DNA from: Gammaproteobacteria bacterium
GTDB lineage: Bacteria > Pseudomonadota > Gammaproteobacteria > Xanthomonadales > SZUA-36
NCBI GenBank assembly: GCA_024279945.1
Contig: JAJRRA010000072.1
Location: 62,001 to 126,000, forward strand
Direction of reading: 5' to 3'
Length of the DNA stretch: 64,000 bases
This document shows, piece by piece, positions 46,174 through 54,677 of this stretch. Position numbers and translations under genes: made by a program. Within the stretch, counting starts at the first letter, position 1. Each line of letters opens with the position of its first letter. The notes beneath the pieces were generated by a model that searched no databases, was not told the origin of the DNA, and worked only from the letters and a program-made list of their open reading frames with translations.

Positions 46174-47082
46174 TCAGCTACTACCTTTTAGGAGAGTTTG
46201 GATATTCCGGCGTATGGTTGTTAGCGGGGACTCGTAGCGCAATTCCTGAACGGGGTTAATTACCAGGCGAAATTTCATGTTTGAATCGGCCATTGACCTG
46301 TGGAGCGCAACATGCTCGCACAAGACCGGAACTTCTGGGTCGCTATTTGTCAATACCTTATATCGCTGATTTATTAACGATCGATACTTGTAAATAGCGA
46401 GTCCTCCAAAAGCCGACGAGGCTGAAATAAGCACATTATCCCGGATTTGTTTCCGTAATTTTTTCTGGTTTGAACGAATATACCGCAGACTTTGGATGCC
46501 CCCGGGAAACCCCTCCTCAGGCTCATATGCAAAGGCATCCCAGTAAACAGTCGGGCTGAACGGGGCTCTTAATGTGTACCGGAGTCCGGAAGAAGTTGCA
46601 CAGTCCCATTTGTTACACCAGCCGAAGCTGTTGGCGATACCCGGGATACTGAAATTCATAATGTCCAGGTCAACGATAATGACAAAATCAGCCGGCTGCT
46701 GTTGTTGGAGTTCCTTCAGGTATATGTTGCGGGCAAATGCAATACGTGAAATACGCGAATGGTCGAAATCACCAGGGAAGTCGCCTTCAATGCGTTGATG
46801 TTCCGGATCTGGGCGGCTGAATATGATGGGGATGACATTGCAGTTGCTGGCTGCCCAGGATGAAATAATTCTAGCCGTATGGTCCCGGCTGTTATTTTCG
46901 ACTACGATAATTTTGTAACTCCTGAACTTTGCAGCCAGGTCTTCGAGCCTGGGGATCAGCCTGCTCAACTGCGGGGCACAGTCCCTTGCGATACCGCACA
47001 GAATGACCGAACTCTCTGAAATCAGATCAAAACCCTGCTGGGTTCGTTCGTTCGCCTTAGCCTGATTCACGTGCATTCTCAT
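46174..47082 (-). CDS. Glycosyltransferase-like protein (GT69/CAP59-type appearance)
   Basis: Features seen: SSVILCGIARDCAPQLSRL, YKIIVVENNSRDHTARII, FARNIYLKEL, then VIIVDLDIMNFSIPGIANS as probable metal-binding motif, and SAFGGLAIYKYRSL later. The VENNSxD plus VDLD pattern recalls cryptococcal CAP59-type mannosyltransferases, a tentative match without any search. It is transcribed opposite to its neighbours and has visibly lower GC than core genes (estimated by eye). The start is uncertain: ATG47082 is used here, though TTG47151 and ATG47076 are in frame and none has a clear ribosome site. Confidence 0.7.
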   Translation of the reverse strand: MRMHVNQAKANERTQQGFDLISESSVILCGIARDCAPQLSRLIPRLEDLAAKFRSYKIIVVENNSRDHTARIISSWAASNCNVIPIIFSRPDPEHQRIEGDFPGDFDHSRISRIAFARNIYLKELQQQQPADFVIIVDLDIMNFSIPGIANSFGWCNKWDCATSSGLRYTLRAPFSPTVYWDAFAYEPEEGFPGGIQSLRYIRSNQKKLRKQIRDNVLISASSAFGGLAIYKYRSLINQRYKVLTNSDPEVPVLCEHVALHRSMADSNMKFRLVINPVQELRYESPLTTIRRNIQTLLKGSS

Positions 47083-47276
47083 TTGTATATTCAAAAACCG
47101 GCAATTTTTGCTTTGGAAAAACCTGGAGTTCCGTGCATCATATATCCACAAAACCCATAAAGGGTACTATGAATCAGAGGTTCCTTAAGTAACACGCTGT
47201 GATCCAGCGACCTTCACTTGCCCGGCATGACGCAAACAAGATTGGACATTCTTGAGAAATTGACGCAGAACATATA

Positions 47277-48062
47277 ATGACCAGCTGCTTGAAAACTACT
47301 CGAATTTTTGCTGCCAATATCAATGTGGGTCAACGACGGGAATTGCGCACGCAGTTGATGAATGTTGTAAGAGAGGGTACAAAATCCATATTTTTTTGCA
47401 ATGTTCACATGCTGATGCTGGCGCAGAAAGATGATGATCTGGTTGCTGCGATGAAGGCTGCGGATTTCATTGTTCCGGATGGCGTTCCGATAGCATGGCT
47501 GCAACGACGTCTGGGCACTGGCGGCGCCGCTGTGCTCAGAGGGTATGAGGCGGTGAATATCCTTTGCGCCCAGGCGGCGGCAACCGGGAAGCCGGTAGGG
47601 TTCCTGGGTTCGACAGAAGCAGTATTGGAGGCACTGTCGGAAAATCTCAGACAACAGCATCAAGGTCTGGAAGTGGGTTATTTACATGCGCCTCCGCTGA
47701 TGAGTGACCAATTTGAAGTCGATTCATATCTGGTGAAGGAGATTAATTCACAGGACTTACATTGCCTGTTCATTGGACTGGGTTGTCCCAAACAGGAAAA
47801 ATGGATTGCCTGTTACAGTCCAAGACTGAACTGCAGTGTTCTGGCAGTGGGCGCTGCGTTTGATTGGATGTCAGGAGCGACTAAAAAACCACCCCGTTGG
47901 GTAGAACATATCGGTGGCGCCTGGTTTTTCCGGCTGCTGCAAGACCCGCGCAGGATGTGGCACAGATATCTGATTTACAATAGTTTGTTTGTGATTAAAA
48001 CGGTTAAACTATTACTTTGGGAGCGGCCACTTGCGTCGTGGCTTGGCGGAAAAACCAAATGA
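47277..48062 (+). CDS. WecG/TagA/CpsF family glycosyltransferase
   Basis: A 261-residue GT26 enzyme. Diagnostic blocks are FFCNVHMLMLAQKDD, AADFIVPDGVPIAWL, GKPVGFLGSTEAVLE, LFIGLGCPKQEKWI and AVGAAFDWMSGATKKPPRWV with ARWFFRLLQDPRR-type end (here GAWFFRLLQDPRRMW). Members transfer ManNAc(A), GlcNAc or similar sugars to an undecaprenyl-linked acceptor, the second step of a repeat unit. The ATG lies inside a CATATAATG string and has no clear Shine-Dalgarno. The 4-bp overlap with the next gene, which adds the first sugar, fits that pairing. Confidence 0.93.
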   Translation: MTSCLKTTRIFAANINVGQRRELRTQLMNVVREGTKSIFFCNVHMLMLAQKDDDLVAAMKAADFIVPDGVPIAWLQRRLGTGGAAVLRGYEAVNILCAQAAATGKPVGFLGSTEAVLEALSENLRQQHQGLEVGYLHAPPLMSDQFEVDSYLVKEINSQDLHCLFIGLGCPKQEKWIACYSPRLNCSVLAVGAAFDWMSGATKKPPRWVEHIGGAWFFRLLQDPRRMWHRYLIYNSLFVIKTVKLLLWERPLASWLGGKTK

Positions 48063-49396
48063 CTCGCCAGGCTAATGTACTACTGATTATCCTGGTAAGC
48101 TTCCTGCTGGCTGCCCTGTTGCGTTTCGGCTACACCCCACTGCCCCAGCACTACCTGATTGCCCTCTTGCTAACCCTGGTCCTGTCCTCGATTATCCTGC
48201 CGGCTACAGGCGCGTACCGAAGCGAGTTTGAATGGGCCGTAATGCGGCGCTTGCGTCGTTTGATCGCTGGTTGGGCGGTGGTTGTGCTGGTGCTGATCAG
48301 CATTGCAGCAATGTTGAAGGCCACGGACTACTACTCCCGCATCTGGTTTGGTCTGTGGATATTGCTTGCCAGCTTTGGTTTGATGCTGGTGACGCTGGTT
48401 TCTCACGCGGCCGCGATTCGCGAGCGAAACAAGAACCGGCGAAGCCGGAAAGTTGTGCTGATTGGTTCGGGACAGGCTGCGGCTCGAGTCGAAGAACGTA
48501 TTGAGTCTGACCCCTCCTCTGACATGGAACTGGTGGCGCGGTTTGGCGAACCGTGGTCGGAAGCAGTTGTTTTTCCGGTCTCAGAACTAGCTGAGTTTGT
48601 ACAGGAAAATCATATCCATGAAGTCTGGATCGCTGCGCCCTGGGAAGATAAAACCCTGCTCGAAAATAGCCTTGAAGAACTCAAAGAGTTAGTGGTTGAC
48701 GTCAATGTGGTGCCGGATTTGCACCAGTATCGCCTGCTCAATCAGGGCATCAGCGAATGGAGTGGTTTGCCGGTGATTAACCTGGCCGGCACACCGATGA
48801 CTGACGCTGAGAGGCGCTTGAAAGACTTGTTTGATCGCCTCGGAGCCTTTTTCTTGATCGTATTACTTTTGCCGCTGTTGCTGCTTCTGGCGGCGTTGAT
48901 CCGTCTGACCAGCAAGGGGCCTGCACTGTTTCGCCAGAAACGGCACGGTGTGGGTGGGGAGTTTATCGAGATTCTGAAATTTCGCAGCATGACTTTGCAC
49001 GCAGAGCCTGAAGGGCAGGTCACGCAGGCTACCAGCACCGATGCCCGGATAACGACCATGGGTCGTTTTCTGCGTAAAACCAGCCTGGATGAATTGCCGC
49101 AGTTATTCAATGTCCTGAAAGGTGAGATGTCCCTGGTCGGACCAAGACCTCATGCGATCGAGCATAATGAGTTGTATAAATCACGCATTCCCCGGTACAT
49201 GCTGAGGCACAAGGTAAAGCCTGGAATTACCGGTTGGGCTCAGGTCAATGGTTTTCGGGGTCTGACGGACACCCCGGAAAAAATGGCCATGCGCATTGAG
49301 TATGACCTGTGGTACATAAAAAACTGGTCACTTTGGCTGGATTTGAAGATATTGTTGATGACTCCGTTTGTGATGATTCACCGTAATGCTTTATAA
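48059..49396 (+). CDS. Undecaprenyl-phosphate sugar-1-phosphate transferase (WcaJ/WbaP-like)
   Basis: A polyprenyl glycosylphosphotransferase of 445 residues starting at ATG48059 (overlap with the WecG-type gene). About four transmembrane helices in the first 120 residues, then a Rossmann-like CoA-binding type domain (KVVLIGSGQAAARVEERI), another hydrophobic segment at about residues 260-285, and the catalytic bacterial sugar transferase domain: KGPALFRQKRHGVGG, ILKFRSMT, RKTSLDELPQLFNVL, MSLVGPRPH and KPGITGWAQVNGFRG. It starts glycan assembly by loading the first sugar on undecaprenyl phosphate. No flippase or polymerase accompanies it here. Confidence 0.95.
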   Translation: MTRQANVLLIILVSFLLAALLRFGYTPLPQHYLIALLLTLVLSSIILPATGAYRSEFEWAVMRRLRRLIAGWAVVVLVLISIAAMLKATDYYSRIWFGLWILLASFGLMLVTLVSHAAAIRERNKNRRSRKVVLIGSGQAAARVEERIESDPSSDMELVARFGEPWSEAVVFPVSELAEFVQENHIHEVWIAAPWEDKTLLENSLEELKELVVDVNVVPDLHQYRLLNQGISEWSGLPVINLAGTPMTDAERRLKDLFDRLGAFFLIVLLLPLLLLLAALIRLTSKGPALFRQKRHGVGGEFIEILKFRSMTLHAEPEGQVTQATSTDARITTMGRFLRKTSLDELPQLFNVLKGEMSLVGPRPHAIEHNELYKSRIPRYMLRHKVKPGITGWAQVNGFRGLTDTPEKMAMRIEYDLWYIKNWSLWLDLKILLMTPFVMIHRNAL

Positions 49397-49398
49397 AC

Positions 49399-49472
49399 TG
49401 TAAGAGGCCCCTTGGGGCCGATGGGTGGTTTGGTGTCAATAGTGGTTTGTCAGCCGCAAGCGGCCTCTTACG
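49399..49472. repeat. Inverted pair of REP units (BIME) after the sugar transferase gene
   Basis: Unit 1 (49399-49421) is TGTAAGA, stem GGCCC-CTTG-GGGCC, GA. Unit 2 (about 49450-49472), on the opposite strand, is GTAAGA with stem GGCCG-CTTG-CGGCT. It begins 3 bp after the stop codon at 49396 and fills the convergent gap to coaE. Same family as at 20535 and 24310. Confidence 0.85.
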
Positions 49473-49491
49473 GGAACGGGCTCGGCAGGCT

Positions 49492-50118
49492 TTAAATTTT
49501 TTGCTGGAGTTTTCGGGCCAGGGCACTGTACTTGCGGTACAGTTTGTCTACCTGTGCCTCGAGCTGCTCCAGGCTGCCGCTGTTGTCCAGGGTGTCATCT
49601 GCCAGCATCAAGCGTTGCTGACGGTTGATCTGGGCATCCAGAATGGTCTGCGCCTGTGTGTGAGTGATGTTATCCCGAGCCATGACCCTTTCTATCTGAA
49701 CAGACTCTTCAACATCTACCACCAGTACCCGGTTGATCCATGAAAACAGCGATGTCTCGGCTAAAAGCGGAACGACCAGGATACACCAGGGCTGTTTGAT
49801 CTGCGCGATACGCTGATCGACTTCAGCAGCGATTGCCGGATGCAGGATGCCCTCCAGGCGGGTTTTCAGTTGCGGATCCTGGAAGATGGCGTCGCGCATT
49901 TTTCTGCGCTGCAGGCGCCCCTCTGCGTCAAGATACTCCGGCCCGAAGATTTTGGCGATTCGCTACAGCGCGGGGCAGCCCGGTTCCACGATTTCATGCG
50001 CAATCCGGTCGGTATCAATGATGGCTACCCCCCGTTGTGCAAACAGGTCCGATACGGCTGTTTTGCCGGAAGCAATGCCGCCGGAGAGAACGACGACAAA
50101 GGGTTCAGAATCTGCCAT
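49492..50118 (-). CDS. coaE: Dephospho-CoA kinase, interrupted by an in-frame stop
   Basis: Final enzyme of coenzyme A synthesis. From ATG at 50118 it reads the P-loop [15 protein letters not shown], then [19 protein letters not shown], meets TAG at codon 52 (bases 49965-49963), and continues in the same frame with [38 protein letters not shown] and the normal end. Full length would be 208 residues, as in E. coli (206). A single C-to-T change (CAG to TAG) would explain it. Met at 49899 could start only a P-loop-less fragment. TAG ends other genes here, so recoding is unlikely. It is the last gene of the pilB-pilC-pilD-coaE operon. Confidence 0.9.
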
Positions 50119-50145
50119 GGCCCGGGCCGGAGACAAGAGTGCGAC

Positions 50146-51012
50146 TCAGCCGAACACGCCGGAGCGAGCGTACTGGTCAATGATTTGCTCACCCCAGATC
50201 AGCGCAATCCACCCGGCCGCCGCAATGAAGGGACCAAAGGGCATGGGAATGTCGCGTTTCATTTTTCCCATGCCCATGAGAATCAGGCCAAACAGTGCGC
50301 CAACCACGGAAGAAAGGAGAATGGTCAGCGGTAACATCTGCCAGCCCATCCAGGCGCCCAGTGCGGCCAGCAGCTTGAAATCACCGTAGCCCATACCTTC
50401 CTTGCCGGTCAGCAGGCGAAACAGGTGATAGATAGACCACAAGGCCAGGTAACCCACAATGGCGCCCATGACGCTGGAGGCCAGGTCTGTATGCACAGAC
50501 CAGAGATTCAGCGCGATACCGGCCCACAGCAGTGGCAGGGTCATATTATCCGGCAATAGCTGGTGGTCTGTATCGATCCCTGCCAGCGCGATCAGGAATG
50601 CAGTCAGGAGCAGGGCCGACAAGCCTTGCAACGTGGGTCCGAAATGCCAGATCGTTAGTGCAAATAAAATGGCCGTGGTGAGTTCAATCAGTGGGTAGCG
50701 CAGTGATATCGGAGCCTTGCAGGCAGAGCACTTGCCTCGCAACGCCAGGTAGCTGAGCACCGGGATGTTTTCAATTGCGCGAATGTGGTGGCCACATTTG
50801 GGGCACTTTGACCGTGCCAGGACGATACCGGGAGGCCGTTCCTTTTCATCCGGTTCGGTCTGCAGTAACTCGTGGCACTGGCAGCGCCAGTCATATTCCA
50901 GCAGGAGCGGCACCCTGAGGATCACGACATTCAGAAAACTGCCGATAATCAGACCGAAAATAAACACCCCTGCCAGGAGCAGGGGTGTGGATTCAAACAA
51001 GGTTTGTATCAT
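50146..51012 (-). CDS. pilD: Type IV prepilin peptidase/N-methyltransferase PilD
   Basis: An A24 aspartic peptidase of the inner membrane that cuts prepilin leaders and methylates the new N-terminal Phe. The N-terminal cytoplasmic domain has the zinc tetracysteine CPKCGHH plus CSACKAP. The catalytic Asp residues lie in LAGIDTDHQLLPD and GYGDFKLLAALGAW. About eight hydrophobic segments. 288 residues. It would process both pilins of this locus and also T2SS pseudopilins. In an operon after pilC. Confidence 0.96.
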   Translation of the reverse strand: MIQTLFESTPLLLAGVFIFGLIIGSFLNVVILRVPLLLEYDWRCQCHELLQTEPDEKERPPGIVLARSKCPKCGHHIRAIENIPVLSYLALRGKCSACKAPISLRYPLIELTTAILFALTIWHFGPTLQGLSALLLTAFLIALAGIDTDHQLLPDNMTLPLLWAGIALNLWSVHTDLASSVMGAIVGYLALWSIYHLFRLLTGKEGMGYGDFKLLAALGAWMGWQMLPLTILLSSVVGALFGLILMGMGKMKRDIPMPFGPFIAAAGWIALIWGEQIIDQYARSGVFG

Positions 51013-51033
51013 ATTGAATGCCTGTTGTAGTGA

Positions 51034-52254
51034 TTACATGACAGCAGCCATCTTGAAGATGGGCAGGTACATCGCGATCACCATAGTTCCGACGATAATA
51101 CCCACGAATACGATGATCAGAGGCTCGAGCAGGCTGCTGAGTGCGTCAACTGCATTGCTGACTTCTTCCTCGTAAGCTTCAGCGACCTTGATCAGCATTT
51201 CATCCAGTGATCCAGCCTCCTCACCAATGGCGGCCATCTGGATGACCATGTTGGGGAAAACACTGGTCTGCTGCATGGCCAGTTGCAGTTGGTGGCCAAC
51301 CGCGACATCTGCCCGTATCTTGGTGGCGGCATCATCGTAGACCCGGTTACCGGTTGCGCCGGCAACGATTTTCAGTGCGTCGACCAGCGGGACGCCCGCT
51401 GCAAAGGTAATAGCCAGTGTGCGGGAAAAGCGCGCTATAGCCGCCTGTTCCAAAATACTGCCGACAATTGGAATGCGCAGGGATGCACGGTCAAGAAAAT
51501 GTGCAAACTTGACGGACCGTTTCTTGGCCATGATAAATGCAGTAGCGGTGGCAGCCAGGAGAAACAAGATGTAGATGCCGTTGGATCGGAGGAAGCGCGA
51601 TGCCCCGACAATCATCTTAGTAAATGCCGGCAAGTCTGCGCCAAAACTCTGGAAAATGGCTTCAAACTGCGGAATCACGAAGATCAACAGGATAGAAGAC
51701 ACGATAATGGCAACGGTGATTACTGCTGCGGGGTAATACAGGGCTTTTTTAATCTTGCCCTTGATGCTTTCGATTCGTTCCTTATGGGTTGCAATATCAT
51801 CCAGGATGGTATCGAGCACACCGGCACTTTCACCCGCCTTGATCAGGTTGATATACAGTTCATCGAACTGGACCGGGAATTCGCTCAGTGCCTCGTACAG
51901 ACTGCTGCCCGATTCCACATCAGACCGGATCTTGTCTATCATGGTTTGCAGACGTGGATTTTTCTGTCCGCTGGATATGATCTGGAAAGCAGTCACCAGT
52001 GGAACACCCGATTTCAGCATGGTCGCAAGCTGGCGGCTGAACACCGCTATGTCCTTGGAGGTGACACGGCTGCCTGCGCCTCCGAAAAGCGGTTTGGGCT
52101 TTTTCTTGACGGTGATGGGATTAATGCCCTGGCGTCTCAACTCAGCCCGAACGAGATTCGGAGTCGTGGCGACTTGCTGCCCTTTGAGCTTGGTGCCGCG
52201 TTTATCGCGGCCCTGCCATAAAAATACGGATTGTTCTGCCTGTGTTGTTGCCAT
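51034..52254 (-). CDS. pilC: Type IV pilus inner-membrane platform protein PilC
   Basis: Polytopic assembly platform that couples PilB to pilin polymerisation. Two GspF/PilC repeats (DIAVFSRQLATMLKSGVPLV near residue 70; AAIARFSRTLAITFAAGVPL near 275), each followed by transmembrane helices, and the conserved C-terminal LLEPLIIVFVGIIVGTMVIAM. 406 residues. The pilB stop lies only 3 bp upstream. Intact. Confidence 0.96.
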   Translation of the reverse strand: MATTQAEQSVFLWQGRDKRGTKLKGQQVATTPNLVRAELRRQGINPITVKKKPKPLFGGAGSRVTSKDIAVFSRQLATMLKSGVPLVTAFQIISSGQKNPRLQTMIDKIRSDVESGSSLYEALSEFPVQFDELYINLIKAGESAGVLDTILDDIATHKERIESIKGKIKKALYYPAAVITVAIIVSSILLIFVIPQFEAIFQSFGADLPAFTKMIVGASRFLRSNGIYILFLLAATATAFIMAKKRSVKFAHFLDRASLRIPIVGSILEQAAIARFSRTLAITFAAGVPLVDALKIVAGATGNRVYDDAATKIRADVAVGHQLQLAMQQTSVFPNMVIQMAAIGEEAGSLDEMLIKVAEAYEEEVSNAVDALSSLLEPLIIVFVGIIVGTMVIAMYLPIFKMAAVM

Positions 52255-52257
52255 AAC

Positions 52258-53976
52258 CTAGTCCTTGGTTACACGGTTGATTTCAATCAGGTCGGTTTCG
52301 CCTGCCGCTACTTTCCTCAATGCGGATTGTCGCAAGTCCAGGATTCCTTCCCTCTTTGCCTGTTCGGTGATGAGTAGTGCGCTTCCTTCCTTCAGGATGA
52401 TTTTGGCAATTTCATCGGAAATCGGCATCACCTGGAATACGCCTGACCGCCCCCGGTAACCTTCGTTACATTCGGGGCAGCCGCCGGGTTTGAAAATTTT
52501 CAGATCGTCCAGCTCCTCGCGGGCAAAACCGGCCCGCACCAGTGCTTTGGGCGGAAGATCATGCCGCTGTTTGCAGAGATGTAACTTCCTGACCAGTCGC
52601 TGGGCCACTATCAGGTTAACGGCCGAGGTGATGTTATAAGTGGGTACACCCATATTCATCAGGCGCGTTACGGATTGCGGTGCATCATTGGTATGCAGGG
52701 TTGACAGTACCAGATGACCCGTTTGTGCGGCCTTGATTGCGATTTCAGCGGTTTCCAGATCACGAATTTCTCCGACCATGATCACATCCGGGTCCTGCCG
52801 GAGGAAGGCCCTGAGCGCCCGGGCAAAAGTCATGCCCTGCTTGGCATTTTGCTGGACCTGATTTATGCCTTCGACGCGAATTTCCACCGGATCTTCTACC
52901 GTGGAAATATTTCTGCCCTCATCGTTGAGTATATTCAAGGCGGTATAAAGGGTTACGGTTTTACCACTGCCCGTCGGGCCGGTTACGAGGATCATACCGT
53001 AAGGCTTAACCACCATATCGTTAAATTGTTCCCGTTGCTGCTCTTCAAAACCCAGTTGCTCGATACCCATTTTGGTTACCGAAGAATCCAGGATACGCAG
53101 CACGACTTTCTCTCCGAAAAGAGTGGGGCAGGTGCTGGCGCGGAAATCGATGCTCTTGGTACGGGACAGGTTCATCTTGATGCGCCCGTCCTGCGGGACG
53201 CGTTTCTCGGCAATATCCAGCCCGGCCATGACCTTTAATCGGGATGAAAGGCGCCGGGACATCTGGATCGGTGGCGTGGCGACATTCTTGAGGACGCCGT
53301 CCAGACGGTAGCGGATGCGATAGCGGGCTTCATAAGGCTCAAAATGTATATCGGAAGCACCTTTTCGAATGGCGTCCAGCAAGACCTTGTTAATGAACCG
53401 CACGACCGGGGTTTCATCTACGGACGGGTCTGCATTCGGGTCCTCATCGGCTTCTGTTACCAGATGAAAACCCAGGTCATCCAGGCCGTCTTCGTCTTCA
53501 TCGAATTCGTCAAATGCCGGGCTGGTTGCATCCATGGCCCGTTTGATGGCGTCTGACAGTTGACTGGTTGAGACTAGGATGGGCTCGACATGGAACCCCG
53601 AACTGAAGGCAATCTCGTCGATGACTTCATGGTCCGTAGGATCTTTCAAACCGATGAACAACTGGTTTCCACGAAGATGGAGCGGCAGCGCTTCATGCTT
53701 TTCGATCAGGGCTTCGTTGACCAGACTGAGCGGAGCCAGACTCAAGTCAAATGCGCTGATGTCGATTAAGGGGACGCCGAATTCTTCAGCCGCTGCAGCG
53801 GCCAGTGCGGTCGGGTCCGCTGAATTGTTCTTGATCAGCCAGGCCAGCAGGGTTTTGTTCTTTTTGTTGGATTCCGTACAGGCATGCGCAGCCGATACCT
53901 CGTCCAGGATATTGTCTTCCACCAAGCGGCGGGCAAGTCCATTCAAATTGCTGGTGACCTTCAATTCGGTGTTCAT
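52258..53976 (-). CDS. pilB: Type IV pilus assembly ATPase PilB
   Basis: Hexameric extension motor. N-terminal MshEN-type domain (about residues 1-150), then the ATPase: GPTGSGKTVTLYTAL (Walker A), Asp box ISTVEDPVEI, FLRQDPDVIMVGEIRD (Walker B) and TGHLVLSTLHTNDAP (His box). The zinc-binding Cys set appears in CKQRHDL and GGCPECNEGYRGR. Start ATG53976 has GGAGAAA about ten bases upstream, giving 572 residues; a longer reading frame upstream lacks family similarity. It heads the pilB-pilC-pilD-coaE operon. Confidence 0.96.
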   Translation of the reverse strand: MNTELKVTSNLNGLARRLVEDNILDEVSAAHACTESNKKNKTLLAWLIKNNSADPTALAAAAAEEFGVPLIDISAFDLSLAPLSLVNEALIEKHEALPLHLRGNQLFIGLKDPTDHEVIDEIAFSSGFHVEPILVSTSQLSDAIKRAMDATSPAFDEFDEDEDGLDDLGFHLVTEADEDPNADPSVDETPVVRFINKVLLDAIRKGASDIHFEPYEARYRIRYRLDGVLKNVATPPIQMSRRLSSRLKVMAGLDIAEKRVPQDGRIKMNLSRTKSIDFRASTCPTLFGEKVVLRILDSSVTKMGIEQLGFEEQQREQFNDMVVKPYGMILVTGPTGSGKTVTLYTALNILNDEGRNISTVEDPVEIRVEGINQVQQNAKQGMTFARALRAFLRQDPDVIMVGEIRDLETAEIAIKAAQTGHLVLSTLHTNDAPQSVTRLMNMGVPTYNITSAVNLIVAQRLVRKLHLCKQRHDLPPKALVRAGFAREELDDLKIFKPGGCPECNEGYRGRSGVFQVMPISDEIAKIILKEGSALLITEQAKREGILDLRQSALRKVAAGETDLIEINRVTKD

Positions 53977-54006
53977 CCGCGGGTTTCTCCTTTTACCCGG
54001 AAAGCT

Positions 54007-54037
54007 ATTATACCTGTTTATCACATGCCTATTGCAA
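54007..54037 (-). promoter_or_regulatory. Candidate sigma-70 promoter of pilBCD-coaE
   Basis: On the minus strand TATAAT (54012-54007) is perfect, with TTGCAA (54037-54032) 19 bp upstream as the likely -35. The predicted start near 54000 leaves a leader of about 24 nt that holds the GGAG ribosome site of pilB. The -35 lies inside the inverted repeat at 54031-54068. Confidence 0.55.
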
Positions 54038-54068
54038 GGTATTGTCAATAAAGACAAAACCTTGCAAT
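54031..54068. repeat. Two-step inverted repeat over the pilB -35 region
   Basis: Outer arms ATTGCAAGGT and ACCTTGCAAT (10 bp, perfect), one unpaired A on each side, inner arms TTGTC and GACAA, and a 6-nt centre AATAAA. There is no T tract on either strand, so it is not a terminator. Overlap with the candidate -35 suggests an operator. Confidence 0.6.
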
Positions 54069-54194
54069 GACCAAGAGGCTTGATCAACGGTAGGTAAGCC
54101 CGTTAGTTATTGCTTAATATTGGATCAGTTTCCAATAAAAATGCGCATCATGCAAGAACTGCGGGAAGGATTACGTGACCATTTGGCGGGATTC

Positions 54195-54677
54195 TCAGCT
54201 ACGGCAGGTCTTCGGCACATGTTTATTTGGCCCGGAACTTACGCACACAAACCGCATGTGTCCATTTTCCAGTGTGCCGGTAATGGTCAGAATTGGATCC
54301 GGGCTGGCTCCGGTAGATTGTGTGACGACCGTGATGACCGACCGTGTGCAGGGACCGCTGAGATTGATATTGGCGATGTATTGAGTCGGTGTAGTGAGAG
54401 AATAGCCTGAATTCTGGGGCGTCAGTGCACTGATCAGGGGGTCTGCCTGGCAGGTTGTGCTGACGGCTGTTTTTGCCGCATTGGATACATTCAGGGCTTC
54501 ACTGACCTTTGAGCGGATCATGTAATCGCCCCAGACTGGCAGAGCAAGGGTTAGAATGATGGCGATAACGGCTACCACGATCATCAGTTCAATCAGCGTG
54601 AAGCCGTTCCCTTTGGAAAGTATCTTGTGCTTGTGTGTCAGTTTATGTGAACGGTAAAACCAAGTAGATAGAGCCAT
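54195..54677 (-). CDS. Type IV pilin, second copy, with long leader
   Basis: A 160-residue class IV pilin. After an unusually long 25-residue leader (ending KGNG) comes [24 protein letters not shown], with Glu5 of the mature protein present. The mature part has a C-terminal Cys pair (FVCVSSGPNKHVPKTC), as in the D-region loop of PilA types. It lies immediately downstream of the major pilin on the same strand, beyond that gene's terminator. No other ATG, GTG or TTG start in frame would shorten the leader. Tandem pilins at this site also occur in Xanthomonas, as I recall. Confidence 0.92.
   Translation of the reverse strand: MALSTWFYRSHKLTHKHKILSKGNGFTLIELMIVVAVIAIILTLALPVWGDYMIRSKVSEALNVSNAAKTAVSTTCQADPLISALTPQNSGYSLTTPTQYIANINLSGPCTRSVITVVTQSTGASPDPILTITGTLENGHMRFVCVSSGPNKHVPKTCRS

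Noticed and set aside
49963-49965. TAG reassigned to an amino acid
   Set aside because: TAG terminates other clear genes here (ends at 129, 2927 and 4797), so a changed genetic code is unlikely.
51283-52221. Long open frame opposite pilC (312 codons)
   Set aside because: Shadow of pilC with no independent support; the same applies to frames opposite gspD (554-1240), mraY/ftsW (31060-32001) and ettA (12800-13399).
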